Shown: piece after piece, positions 47,397-58,673 of the stretch
How the letters are laid out: each line of letters opens with the position of its first letter
How positions within the stretch are numbered: the first letter of the stretch is position 1
Source: Prinsepia uniflora
Lineage: Eukaryota; Streptophyta; Magnoliopsida; Rosales; Rosaceae
Reading direction: 5' to 3'
Assembly (NCBI GenBank): GCA_032719365.1
Contig: CM064875.1
Location: forward strand, 32,324,693 to 32,388,692
DNA length: 64,000 bases
The notes under the pieces: model-generated
Database searches by the model: none
Told to the model about the DNA's origin: nothing
What the model saw: only the letters and a program-made list of their open reading frames with translations
Translations under genes and position numbers: made by a program

Positions 47397-48763
47397 CTGT
47401 GAGTGGACTTTGGTTTTATAAATTCTATGCATGCTTAAATGTTTTTTATGGATTATGGTTGTGATTGTGTGATGTTGATTTGGTTGTTGGTAAATTGTAC
47501 GGTTTCACGTATTTCAAGGCGATTTACGTGCTTGCACGTAAATCGAGGTTTTTTGGTTTTACATGGATTTTCCATATTTATGACTTGGATATAATATGAT
47601 GAAATGGTTTTGAAATTGGAAATATGAACTCGGGCTTGAGGCCCACTTGTTTTGGAAATTTCGGACTTGGAGTCCATTTGAGTACGTAATCGGGCCGGGG
47701 GCCCAGTTGGTTAATGAAATCGGGCCAGGGGCCCAGTTGATATGAAATCGGGCTGAGACCCATTTGAGTTATGTTATCGTGCCAAGGGCCCAGTTGATTT
47801 ACGAATTCGGGCCGTGGGCCCAGTGGGTTTATAAGTCGGGCTGCGGGCCCAGTTGGTTTACAAATCGGGCCGTGGGCCCAGTGGTTCATAAAATCGGGCA
47901 TGAGGCCCAGTTGGATTATAAATGTGATTTCGGGTCAGGGACCCTATGTTTAATAAATGTGATTTCGGGTCAGGGACCCTATGATTAATAATTGTGATTT
48001 TGGGTCAGGGACCCTAAATGGAATTACATGGTTTTATGGAAATTTCGGGCAGGGCCCAATTGTAATGATGTGATAAAAGGATTTAATAAAACTGTTTCCC
48101 ATATACCATCTGGATACAAGGATATATGATGGTCTCCTCCAGATGTCTGGGACACTAGGGAAGTCACGGTGCATTGCCTGCGAGGGGTCATTATACGGAG
48201 CAGCCGGACCGTATGATGACTCAGGAGCAGGATTGCTATGATTGACGTCAGGGACGTCAGACATCAGGGATGTCAGATATATGGACCCGGAGAGACCCCG
48301 GGCAGCACGCGTAGCTTATGAAACTGTGAGATGTGACGACAGGGACGTCAAGCGTCTGGGACGCTAAGCATCTGGGATGCTGGTGATGGTAATGGTAAAA
48401 TATGGATTAATGAATCTATGAAATGGCTTTTCGGTTGGATATGTGTTATGTGGTAAAAATGGATTATTGGTTATGAAATATGTCGGGTCGGGGACCCTAA
48501 ATGGTTTTGGATTTTTGGATTTGTATTTATGGCTTGGGGCGGTGGCCCACATGGTTGTTTATGTATGGTTGTGGTATTCCACTGTTTTGGGCAGAGTTCC
48601 CACACTTGGTTTTTGGTTAACGGTTTTTGGGCTAAGGCCCTAATGGCTCGGTTGAGCAAACGTTTTGGTTACTGGTTTTCGTGGCATGCATACGTTTTTA
48701 TTGGAGGGCATAAATGTCTTATAAATGTGTTTAATAAACTTATTGGTTTTTGTCCACTCACAG
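47397..48763. other. cassette bounded by complementary 12-mers
   Basis: CTGTGAGTGGAC (47397-47408) and its exact reverse complement GTCCACTCACAG (48752-48763) enclose a hairpin array. ATGCATGC-like boxes lie just inside both ends (about 47427 and 48685). This is the clearest copy of an arrangement seen in nearly all LTRs of the window. Confidence 0.7.
47631..48058 (+). repeat. hairpin array, GGGCC..GGCCCAGTTG type
   Basis: It is the same array as 30955-31381 in the other LTR of this element, with a few base differences. Confidence 0.85.
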
Positions 48764-48975
48764 CTTTTGGTTTTAATGCCCTTCAGGTTGATTACGGATG
48801 CGATTGCAGCAGAGACTGGGACATTGCACACCACCTCCATCGGTCCTTGCGCACTCTGGATGCCCCGGTTGGGCAGTGGCTCTTGGTTATCCCTTGTCTG
48901 ACACTCCTTGTTGGACGGGAGTAGGGCACATTCCATGGTAATCCCAGGGGGATTGGGATGGGTCTTGTCATCGTG

Positions 48976-51900
48976 ATCAACCTGATAGTTGGGGTGCCGA
49001 TACGATAGTTAGTAGGATTGGATCGTGGAACGTCTTGGTTCGGCATTCGATGCCGGGGTTGCCATAGTTCTGTCGTGGATGACAGTGTGGGACCCTACAA
49101 AGGGATAAACGTATTCTTATAGATTTTGATCGTGAGATGGTTAGTTGGGATCGTCTTTACGATGTCGTAGGATCGGTTCCGACGACTGGTTGGGAATTAT
49201 GACCATCGATGTTTGGATATTGTTGAGTTAATTGTATTTACTGCTCCTGGTAGTTAGCGGTCGGATTTGTGGAATCCTAGTTGGATTGACGGTATGATTG
49301 GATTGACGTCCTTACGATGTCAAGACCGCGGAGTCGGTCAGATTGTTGATTTTACTTCCTTATGCAGTTGGGTTCAGTGGAACTCTAGATGTAATCGTGG
49401 AACCCTACTTTGGTTGTATGGTTCGGAAATGTGAGTTGACGAGTGGTTTGACTTGGACGACTATTCGGATTTGTATTCGTTAGTTGGTCTAGTCATGTCA
49501 GCTTGTGTTGGGACTGCACTTTGCAGTCGGGGTTGTACTTATCGGTTAGACCGAGTTGGTTATCGTGCTACTTCAGCTGTGATGGACTGTTAGTGCAACT
49601 AAGGTCGTGGATGACCTGTAGACGACATCGGTTTAGTTGAGTTACGACAGGTTAGAGATTGTTGGACAAGTTACCAGGGTTGGTACTTGTCGATGGAATC
49701 CCTAAGCGGGATACGGAGTGGTTGTAGTACGGTTGTTGGGAATCGGGGACGTTTTCCTTTTCTCGTATGAGTTATCAGGGTTACTGTACCCATAGTTGTC
49801 GGGTACGAGGGAGACAGAGTTTCTCCTATTCGAGCAGAGGTACGGGGCCGTCGCTAGGTATGAGCGGAGATCCAGGGTTGTCAGTTTTGCACATGGTGTG
49901 CTAGTGTTATTGTTGATGCTAGTGTGGACACTTTGTGCTGATGCTGATAGGTGATAGTGTTGATACTGGTACTAGTGCTGGTGCTGGTGCCGGTGATTGC
50001 GATGACGTTCATCCGTCTTGATGGGTATATGTTCGGTATCTGTAAATTGGTGTTGGACACGTGGTTGATGTCCAGGTATGTTGTTTCCAATCTTGTTGGA
50101 ACTTCGGAATCGCGGGAGTTTGCGATTGAGGTGACGAGAGGAATGCGGGTTTTCCGCATTGGTATCGGGTATTTCGAAGTCATCTTGGGTGACTTCTCAG
50201 TTTCTACCATAATTGTTGATGGTAGATGATGTTGATGATGTAGACGTTGTTGGTTGCCACTAGTACACTGATCGTGTATTGGGTGGTGGACTCGGATTTG
50301 TCTTGGGTCATCAAGTGGAGTTAAGTATATCGAAGTTAGGTGACTGAGATTCCTCATTTCTGCTTGGTGGCAGACGATGTTGGGTTATATGGCGTGGTGA
50401 ATGCATTGAGTTTTGGTTGCATGCACGTAGGTTGGGTTTTGATGTCATCGTGTCGGATCATCCTTGGTTTTTCCTAGGTGGAATGACAAAGATCGATACG
50501 AGGTAATCAGTGAGAACCCACAGTCTCGGCGTGTCTCGGCGTGTCTCGTCGTTGACTGATCTATTTAAGATGTGGGAAATGGTCTAGGACTTTGGTTGGC
50601 GGGACGATCCTCGATCGTGACGTTTATGGTCGGTTGACGTAGTGATGGATCTGGATCGCGATTTTGATGATCCAGATAGGTGGAGCGTTTATCACTCTTA
50701 TTTGGATGTTTGAGTTGAGCATGATGGGACTGAACTTCTTTTCAAAGTGAATTCCATATGGTATATTACTCAGGTGAGTAGTTTTTCGACGTGGTCGGAT
50801 TTTTGTCAGCCTAGATATGTCGATATTGGGATTGGCTTCCCTATGAAGTCAATCGATGGTAATGTGGTAATCGGTGGAGCAGGTATCCGATAGGTTTGGA
50901 TATGGTGCATCTCGGTAGACGAGAACGAGATATTTCAGGCTTTGGAATCAGATTTCTGGTTGACGATTCAGGATTTGATTTTGGAACTTGAAAGAGGATT
51001 TCTAGATTTGGGTTTTGGAATCGGATTCTGGGTGACGATTCAGGATTTGATTCTGGAGCTTGACAGTGGATTTCCTTTTATGGATTTGGGTTCGGAATGG
51101 TTATTCCAAATGCCGGTTTACGGAATGATGATTTCGGATTCGAATTTGACATGATTATAGATATGATTTCTGTGTTTGGATCCGGGCTTTCTTACGAAAT
51201 TGCGGATTCGGATTTGGAAATAGATGATGGGTTGGAGTTTCGATTTGTCTAATCCGGGATTGGACAAATGGACTCCATAATAGGAACGTGTTTGGCAACG
51301 ACCTAGGTGGTCGTGTCGTCATTGTTGTTGTAGTTGTAGTCTGATTGATGGGTAGATGTACGTATCTTGTACGTTGTTCGAGGTACGATACTAGGCAGAC
51401 TTGTCGTGCCTGGTGACGGTATATAGGAGATACCGGTGGTACGTTGGAGAGCGTGTTGGTAGTCGGCTTGGTTCCGATACCATTGGATTAGTCAGGGTCG
51501 TGGACTGGACATTGGATACTGTGCAGTGGGTCATGGTATTTCGATGGGTCTAGTTACACACAGGTCGAGTGCATGGTTGGTTAGTGTTCATTCATGGTTG
51601 AGTAAGTTGGTGGTTAGTGTAACCACAAGTGTATCGTGTTAGTCTTGACTGACGACTGTCAAGTGGTGACAGTTTGTCGAAGGTGTCAGCGTGGATCGGT
51701 TAGTGAGTTTTGGTGACTCCCAGTGGGAGCAGACGTCAAGATAGTTAGTGAGTGAGAAAAGGAACCTTTGAGTTGAATGTGTCAACGAAAACGATAGATC
51801 TGACAAGTGGTGTCAGTTCGGAGCGTATGACTACTGTTCTTCGACGTGGTCGAATGTAGTCGATACGACGTGAGTGTTAGTGGTACGTCTGGCGGCAGAC

Positions 51901-52092
51901 GAGTAAGTATTATTCTGGTTAGTTGGTGTACGAGTGTACGCGTGTTGCGAGGTAGATCGAATTATTTCCACAAGGTGGAGGTGGAATCCGGATAGTTGGA
52001 GTTTCGAGAACGAAACTAAATTAAGGAGGGAAGAACGGTTAGATTAGAGTCGGTTGGAATTTCGAGGACGAAATTAATTAAGGAGGGAAGGT
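48976..52092 (+). other. non-coding internal region of outer element with PPT
   Basis: This is the continuation of the outer internal region after the TCGTG duplication. It has no recognisable protein domain. It contains gaccgcggagtcggtcag (about 49323) and a GGTACTAGTGCTGGTGCTGG-like run (about 49966-50000). It ends with the AATTTCG-AGGA-CGAAATT hairpin and purine tract ttaaggagggaaggt. Confidence 0.75.
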
Positions 52093-52126
52093 TGTAACGA
52101 CCCGTCCCAAATTCCATCATTAGATT

Positions 52127-55016
52127 TGACACGACCCATCCCAATCCCCCCGGGATTACCACGGAATGTGTCATGCTCCCGTCTAACAAGAGGTGTCAGA
52201 CAAGGGATAACCTGTTGCCATTGCCCAACCGGGCTTCCAGAGTGCGTAAGGATCGATAGAGGAGGTGTGCAATGCTCAAGTCTCTGCTGCAGTCGCATCC
52301 GGAATCAACCTGAAGGGCATTAAAAACAAAAGCTGTGAGTGGACGAAAATAAACAAGTCTGTTTAAAACATTTATAAGACATTTATGCCCCTTAGTAAAA
52401 ACATATGCATGCGCCAAAAACCAATGATCACACATTTATTTAGAAATAACCATTAGGGCCTTAGCCCGGGAACCAAAGCATAGTTTCAATTTCCAAAAGT
52501 CAATCCAAGAGTTATTTCATCTATCCAGTAATATTTATTTATTATTTTTCCATCTCCGGCATCCCCGATGCCTAGCATCCTAAACGCTTGACGTTCCAGA
52601 CGTCATATCTCACGGTATTAAGCAACGCGTGCTGCCCGGGGTCTCACCGAGTCCATATCTCTGACATCCCCGATGTCTGACGTCCATGACGTCTAGCAAT
52701 CCTGCTCCTGGATCACTATACGGTCCGGTAGCTCCGTACAATGAGCCCTCGCAGGCAATGCACCGTGACTTCTCCAGTGTCCCCGACACTTGGAGGAGAC
52801 CAGGATATATATATATATCCTCATATCGAGATGGTTTTATGGAACACATTTTATTATTCATTTCCAAAATATCACAAGGGCCCTGCCCCGAATTTCCATA
52901 AAACCGTCATAAGTCCAAATAGTTGATTTAAATCCGAAATCATTTATTCAATTCCATTTTAGGGTCCCCGACCCGAAATCACATATATAAATCAACTGGG
53001 CCCCTGACCCGATTTCATAAGTCAACTGGGCCCCTGGCCCGATTTCTCAAATCAACTGGGCCCTTGGCCCGAATTCATAAGTCAATTGGGCCCCTGGCCC
53101 GATTTTACTTTATCAAATCCGTAACCGTTTCATGAAATCATATCCATCCATATTTATGGAAATCAGTGCAAATCCAGAAAATCTCGATTCACGTGCAAAC
53201 ACGTAAATCGCCTCGAAATGCGTGAAAACATATAAATTCACTGATATCCAAAATAAATCATATAACCACAATTATAACAATCATGAAACAGTTATGCATG
53301 CATCGAACTTATAAAACCAATGTCCACTCACAGATCGTTTAACCGAGCGCCTCGATACGCGTGCCATAGGCCTTCCCGGGCCACACCACTAACACCGGGA
53401 CTTCCAATCCTGTCCAAATCACATTAGAGGGTCACTAACCTCATCATTAACATCCTATTCAAGTCCCGTAATTTTCCCGAATTTTTAAGTATTTTTAAAC
53501 TGGATTTAAAACCTTCGGACATCCCGAACAATGTCGAGACGGTGTCCGATCGACACGAAACCAATCCCAAAATGTTCGTTCCATTTTATAGGATAAAAGT
53601 CATGTTGACCTCACCTCGAGATTCGTGCCCACGCGCCGTCACGCGCCGCCGTGAGTGGCTGCGCGTGAAAGCCACGCGCCTGCTACAGTGACTGCTACAG
53701 TCACCATCTTCACCCGTTTTTCTGGTAAACGGGTTGGAAAGCCCGCGATAGGATCCGGTTCAAACACACCCAATTCGACATCAATTCGATCCGTTCTTGA
53801 TCCTATAACAATCATCAACCAACCAATTTCAGTTCTGTGTCAATGATCAAGATCAACCATCGATTAATCGTGTCAACAACCCGTGATCACCCAAAACGGG
53901 TCAATCACCAAAACTCCATCAATCCTCAACCATTGTCAAATTAACTTCACATGAAGCTTATAAGGATTAATACGAACCAATTCACATGAATAATTGAACA
54001 CGACGTTACCTCAATCACCACGACTCAAGCTTGAGTTTTCCGGTCGTCCACCTCGTCCGTCCACGGCCCTAGGAGCCTCAAAGCTTGCCCCATTTGATCT
54101 GGTTCGACACGTTGAAGTTCCAGGAAGCTCAATCCATCATCAATTAGGCTTGGGCTGGCCTAAAACTAGAAGTTTACATTTGAATTTCCCAGAAACCAAT
54201 TTCGGGTTTTCAGAGAAATCCAACACCAATTTCCCTCATTTCCTTTCATTCTCAATCCCAGAGTAACCCACTCGACATATATTCCATTCCTTTAATCCAA
54301 TTTAGCCGTTAAAGGCACCCAAAACCATCCTCAAACGACTGTGCGAAGTTCCCCTGCACTGACCTGAAACCATTAAACAAACCAATGCCCATGTCGTGCA
54401 ATCGATTGCCAGCACCATACATGTGCAATCCCACCTCACACTGTCCCAATTCAGTCATAAAATTGATAAACAAACCATGGGATCGATCGCACAAACATTC
54501 CACCTCACGGTTGTTCAATGAAACAGTACCCCGTGTGAAATTACAATTCTACCCTTGTGCAGAAAATTACCAAAATGCCCCTCACGCGTCTTGACCTGTA
54601 ACTCGGTCATACGGACTCCGATTGATGTGTGCTGCCTGTCTACGGACTCAGGGCATCGAGACCTTCCCAACGGTCCTCGGTCCTCGGCCATCGGACCTCC
54701 CGATCAAAAAGTCAACATTTCCCCCTTATTACGTTCAAATTACGAAAACGCCCATGAACTTCCTTACATCATAACTTTCACCACGAACGTCGGAATCGAA
54801 CGTGCCACCTGTCTATGAACTCGTGACGTCCCGCACTACGTCACGGTCATCGGTCAAAGTCCATTTGACCATCCGAATTAAAAGTCAACATTTTGCCCAC
54901 ACCCAGGGGCAAAACGGTCATTTTGCACAATTCGTCCGAAATCACACAACTAATCCCAGATTAGTAAATCACAATTAAATATTATTAAATCCCGATATTC
55001 GGGACGGGTCGTTACA
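52127..55016 (-). repeat. 3' LTR of LARD-like element (2890 bp)
   Basis: It starts tgacacgacccatccc and ends gggacgggtcgttaca. CTGTGAGTGGAC is at 52333-52344, GTCCACTCACAG at 53322-53333, and a GC-rich CACGCGCC block at about 53630-53680. Confidence 0.95.
52878..53101 (-). repeat. hairpin array, GGGCC-type
   Basis: About six units (for example gggcccctggcccg, gggtccccgacccg) have arms GGGCC/GGCCC or GGGTC/GACCC. The matching array in the other LTR is 59423-59645. Confidence 0.85.
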
Positions 55017-58000
55017 ACCTTCCTTCCTTAAAGAATTTCGTCCTCGAAATTACCAACATCCTTATTCCACAACCACCTCGTGGAAAACAATTCGACCTCA
55101 TAACATGTGTACACCTGTACACCCACTTGTTGGGACAACACCAGCCTCGTCTGTACCCAGACATCCCATCACAGTCATACGTCACAACAACAACACTCGA
55201 CCATCTCGAGTGGAATTTATCACCTGATCCGCGATAAAATCGCTCAACCATTAAGCTGACTCATTCAGCCAAACAGTTCCCTTCCATTGCCAATATATCC
55301 TTACATTTGCTCCCATTGGGAGTCACCAAATCTCATTTGTCAGTCCACGCTGACACCACCAGTCAAACTGTCACCGCAAAGCTTTACCACCCTAGTAAAG
55401 CCCCAACCATCTGTCCGTCAGTGACAACACCACGTACTACATCACTCCCGATGTAGCGTAGGATCAACTACATGATCACAATTCGCAGGGCAAGCCCACT
55501 CCTGCGACATATATTAATCTCAATGTCCATAATCGCCGACTCCCTCAGCAACCAAGACGCTGGGAAATCACGGTGTGATCATGTCACACAAGGCTACTCG
55601 TGGTTACTCGGACCACCAACTCACTCATCCTGAGTGTACGTATACCGTCAACTTACTCCATCAAGTGGTGTAACTGGAACACATTGAATACCAGCCCAGC
55701 AGTGATCACACATCTCGAAGCTAGGGTTCAACAAGCCAACCATGGCTAAGAGCACCTGCTCATAAAATCACTGAACCCGACAAGATCAATCTGCCCAGCG
55801 CACAGTATCCAATGTCCAGTCCACAACACAGCCAAACAAATGATATCGGATCCAAGCCGTTTACCAACACATTTAGTTACACACCACTGGTACATCCCAT
55901 GTACCGCCATTAGGCACCACTCAGCCTAACCAGTATCAATCCTCGTACAACGTACCCTGTACGCACCTCAATCCATCAATCTGCCTATAACCACCCAGGT
56001 CATAGCCAAACACGTTCCAATAATGAAGTACCTTTGCCCAAGCCAACATGAGACAAAGCGAACTCCACCCATCATCCAGTTCTAGTTCCGAGTCCGAACT
56101 CGCAATTTCGTAAGAAATTCCGAATCCAAACCCAAACATCAAATTTTTATTCCATGTCCAAATCCGAATCCGAAATCATTATTCCGTAAGCTAGCATTGG
56201 AATAATCATTCCGCATCCAAATCCAGTAATCCATTTTCGAGCTCCGCAATCGAATCCTGAATCGTCACCCGAAAATTCGATTCCAAAACCCAAAATCTCG
56301 TTTACGTCCACCAAGACGTAACATAACCGAACCTATCGGTTGCCTGTCCAAAACACTCGATTGACTTCATAAGGAAGCCAATCCCAATATTCATACGTCG
56401 AAGGTTGACAAAATCCGACCACATCGGAAACCTACTCAACCAAGTCACAAACCATATGGACTCACTCCGAAAAGAAGTTCAGTCTCGTCATTTACGACTC
56501 ACATATCAAGGTAAGAGTGATAAACTCACGTCCAATCTGGATCATCACGATCACGATCCAGATCCATCACATCGTCCAAAGTCGACAAAATCACAAATCA
56601 GATCCACCTAGGATCCACACAAGCTCGCATAGCGAACAATCCATCTGAAAGCCGATCGTAGGGTCTTACATCCTCATTGAATCATTCGCCAAATTTCCTT
56701 TGGTGGAAAGATGACCTCGCATTACACCACCAAATCCAAAATCGTACACAACTTCTTGGGTCCAATGACCCCAAGCCAAACATGGGTCCACCCACCAATA
56801 CACGCTCAACGCACTGGTAGCAACAATCATCATCTGCCACGGCAGGAAATAAGAAGTCAACCCCAATGACTTCGGAATACCAATCACCGATGCGGAAACG
56901 AGCACCCCTCTCATCCTCCAATCGCAACTCTCCCCGAATCGGGAGTTTCAACCATGTTGGAAACAGACATGCTCCCAATGAGATGTCAAGTCCAACCTCT
57001 GGACTGCCCATGTCCATACCTCACTTGGACCATCATGTGTCCAAGATCAATTCATTACTCGGACCTCACGTCCACCAATACACATGTATGCACACACCCC
57101 GATTCCGAACGGGATATCCCCAACTTTGCCTGGGTGTGCATACCATACTGCCCCCGTCTCACATCTCAACCTAAACAGGTTCAATCCTCAGGTTCCAAGT
57201 GATTCGCAATCACAAAATCACACGTCAATACCACGAATGGTTTCCCCAACTTTTCCAATTTCAATAATTTCCTTGTACCCTCTGAGGATATAAGAAGTAT
57301 ACCATCAAACCAATCTCGGAGTTGACAACAACTCCCCAAATCCACCAATTCTCACGACATAGGGAACATCGTCCCTAAATTCCTCAAGTTTCAATCATAC
57401 CTTAATATCCATTCCTCATATGTCATCATATATCTGTTAGGACTTATCCCAACACTACACAACCTCCACTGGATCCCATCCAGTCCAAGACTCAACCACC
57501 ACTGAGTCGCAGATACCAATCATCTGTCCATCATGACAGAGTCACACCCCAACTGGTGGCTCATCGTCATCACAATCACTGACACCAGCACCAGTGCTAG
57601 TACCAGTACCAACGCACCATCATCAACACTAGTATCAGCACACTAGCATCCATACTAGTATTGGCATAAAAGTACCAACATACCAACATCCATACATAGC
57701 ACACGAACATTCATGCTAGCACACCGTGTGCAAAGTTGTTACCCTGGATCTCCGTTCATTCCGAACGACGATCCCGTAACACCACTCACACCCCACGACT
57801 AAGGGTACCTCCAATTTGACCACTGGCACATCAGGAGAATGGACGTTCCCTGAACATCCCCTGATCCCCAAGTGTGAAAGCCACACTAAATACCCTTGAT
57901 AGCCAGTCATCTCGACACAACTGTCGACCAACAGTCATCGTTGTCAAGATCCATAACCACACCTCACACTAATATTCGATCCAACACGGGATTCCATATT

Positions 58001-58659
58001 TCCTCATAACCATAACCGTAGATCGAAACCCATAAGACTCACTAGAGTCATCCACATTGTCATCCACGACCTCAGCCGCTCGTCGCAGCACCAGTTCTCA
58101 ATTAAAGTTCACTTTTCCAGTCCATCAATTATAATTTAGGGTTCCAAAATCACACCCTAGGGTTCCACCGAACCCAACTGCCTTTTTGCAGTAAAATCCA
58201 CAACCCGACCGACCCCGCGGTCCTGACATCGCATATACGTCAAACCCAATCCAATCGTTAATTCAACGTGGGTTCCATCGTGGGTTCCACCACGAAGGTC
58301 ATCGGCTAACTACGATGCACCAACACCCCGTACACTAGCCAACACTACCAGGGTCCAAAACTTAGACCAATACTCAACTGAGTTTCGCATTTCCATATCA
58401 TTATTCCAATGGGGTTCTCTGAACCCAGCTGTGCCGAGTGGCACAACAATCCATCATCACATGACTGAACCGACGGTCCCACATTACCAGTTAATCGTAT
58501 ACAACCCCACTTGGGTTGAATCGCATCAATGCACGGCGTATCGGGCCAAACACACCCAATTCACCATACAAACTCAAAACTATCTATCAGGTTGACAACG
58601 GAACTGCAGTCCAAAGAGACATCACACCCTCTTCCTTCGCGCACAAAAGAGCAAAACTT
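55017..58659 (-). other. non-coding internal region of LARD-like element with PPT
   Basis: The complement of 55017-55031 is the purine tract (ttaaggaaggaaggt), preceded by the AATTTCG/CGAAATT hairpin. No retroelement protein motif is found. A run of accagtgctagtaccagtacc-like repeats is at about 57586-57700, and the ccgaccccgcggtc landmark at about 58210. Confidence 0.75.
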
Positions 58660-58671
58660 GCTCTGATACCA
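58660..58671 (-). other. primer-binding site of LARD-like element
   Basis: The complement is TGGTATCAGAGC, two bases from the LTR. Confidence 0.9.
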
Positions 58672-58673
58672 CT

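Larger units (their letters stand above)
28946..48970 (+). mobile_element. 'inner' LARD-like LTR retrotransposon, complete, TSD TCGTG
   Basis: It is flanked by tcgtg at 28941-28945 and 48971-48975 and inserted in the internal region of the outer element. It has a 5' LTR (split), PBS, a 2.9-kb non-coding internal region, PPT and a 3' LTR. Without the nested gypsy it is about 9.6 kb. The two LTRs are close to identical on reading, apart from two reciprocal indels near 30080-30135 and 46998-47050. Confidence 0.9.
45619..48970 (+). repeat. 3' LTR of inner element (3352 bp)
   Basis: It starts tgtaacgacccgtccc and ends gggatgggtcttgtca. It is uninterrupted and so preserves the empty site of the gypsy insertion (accATCTGgatac, about 48104-48116). 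Confidence 0.95.
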
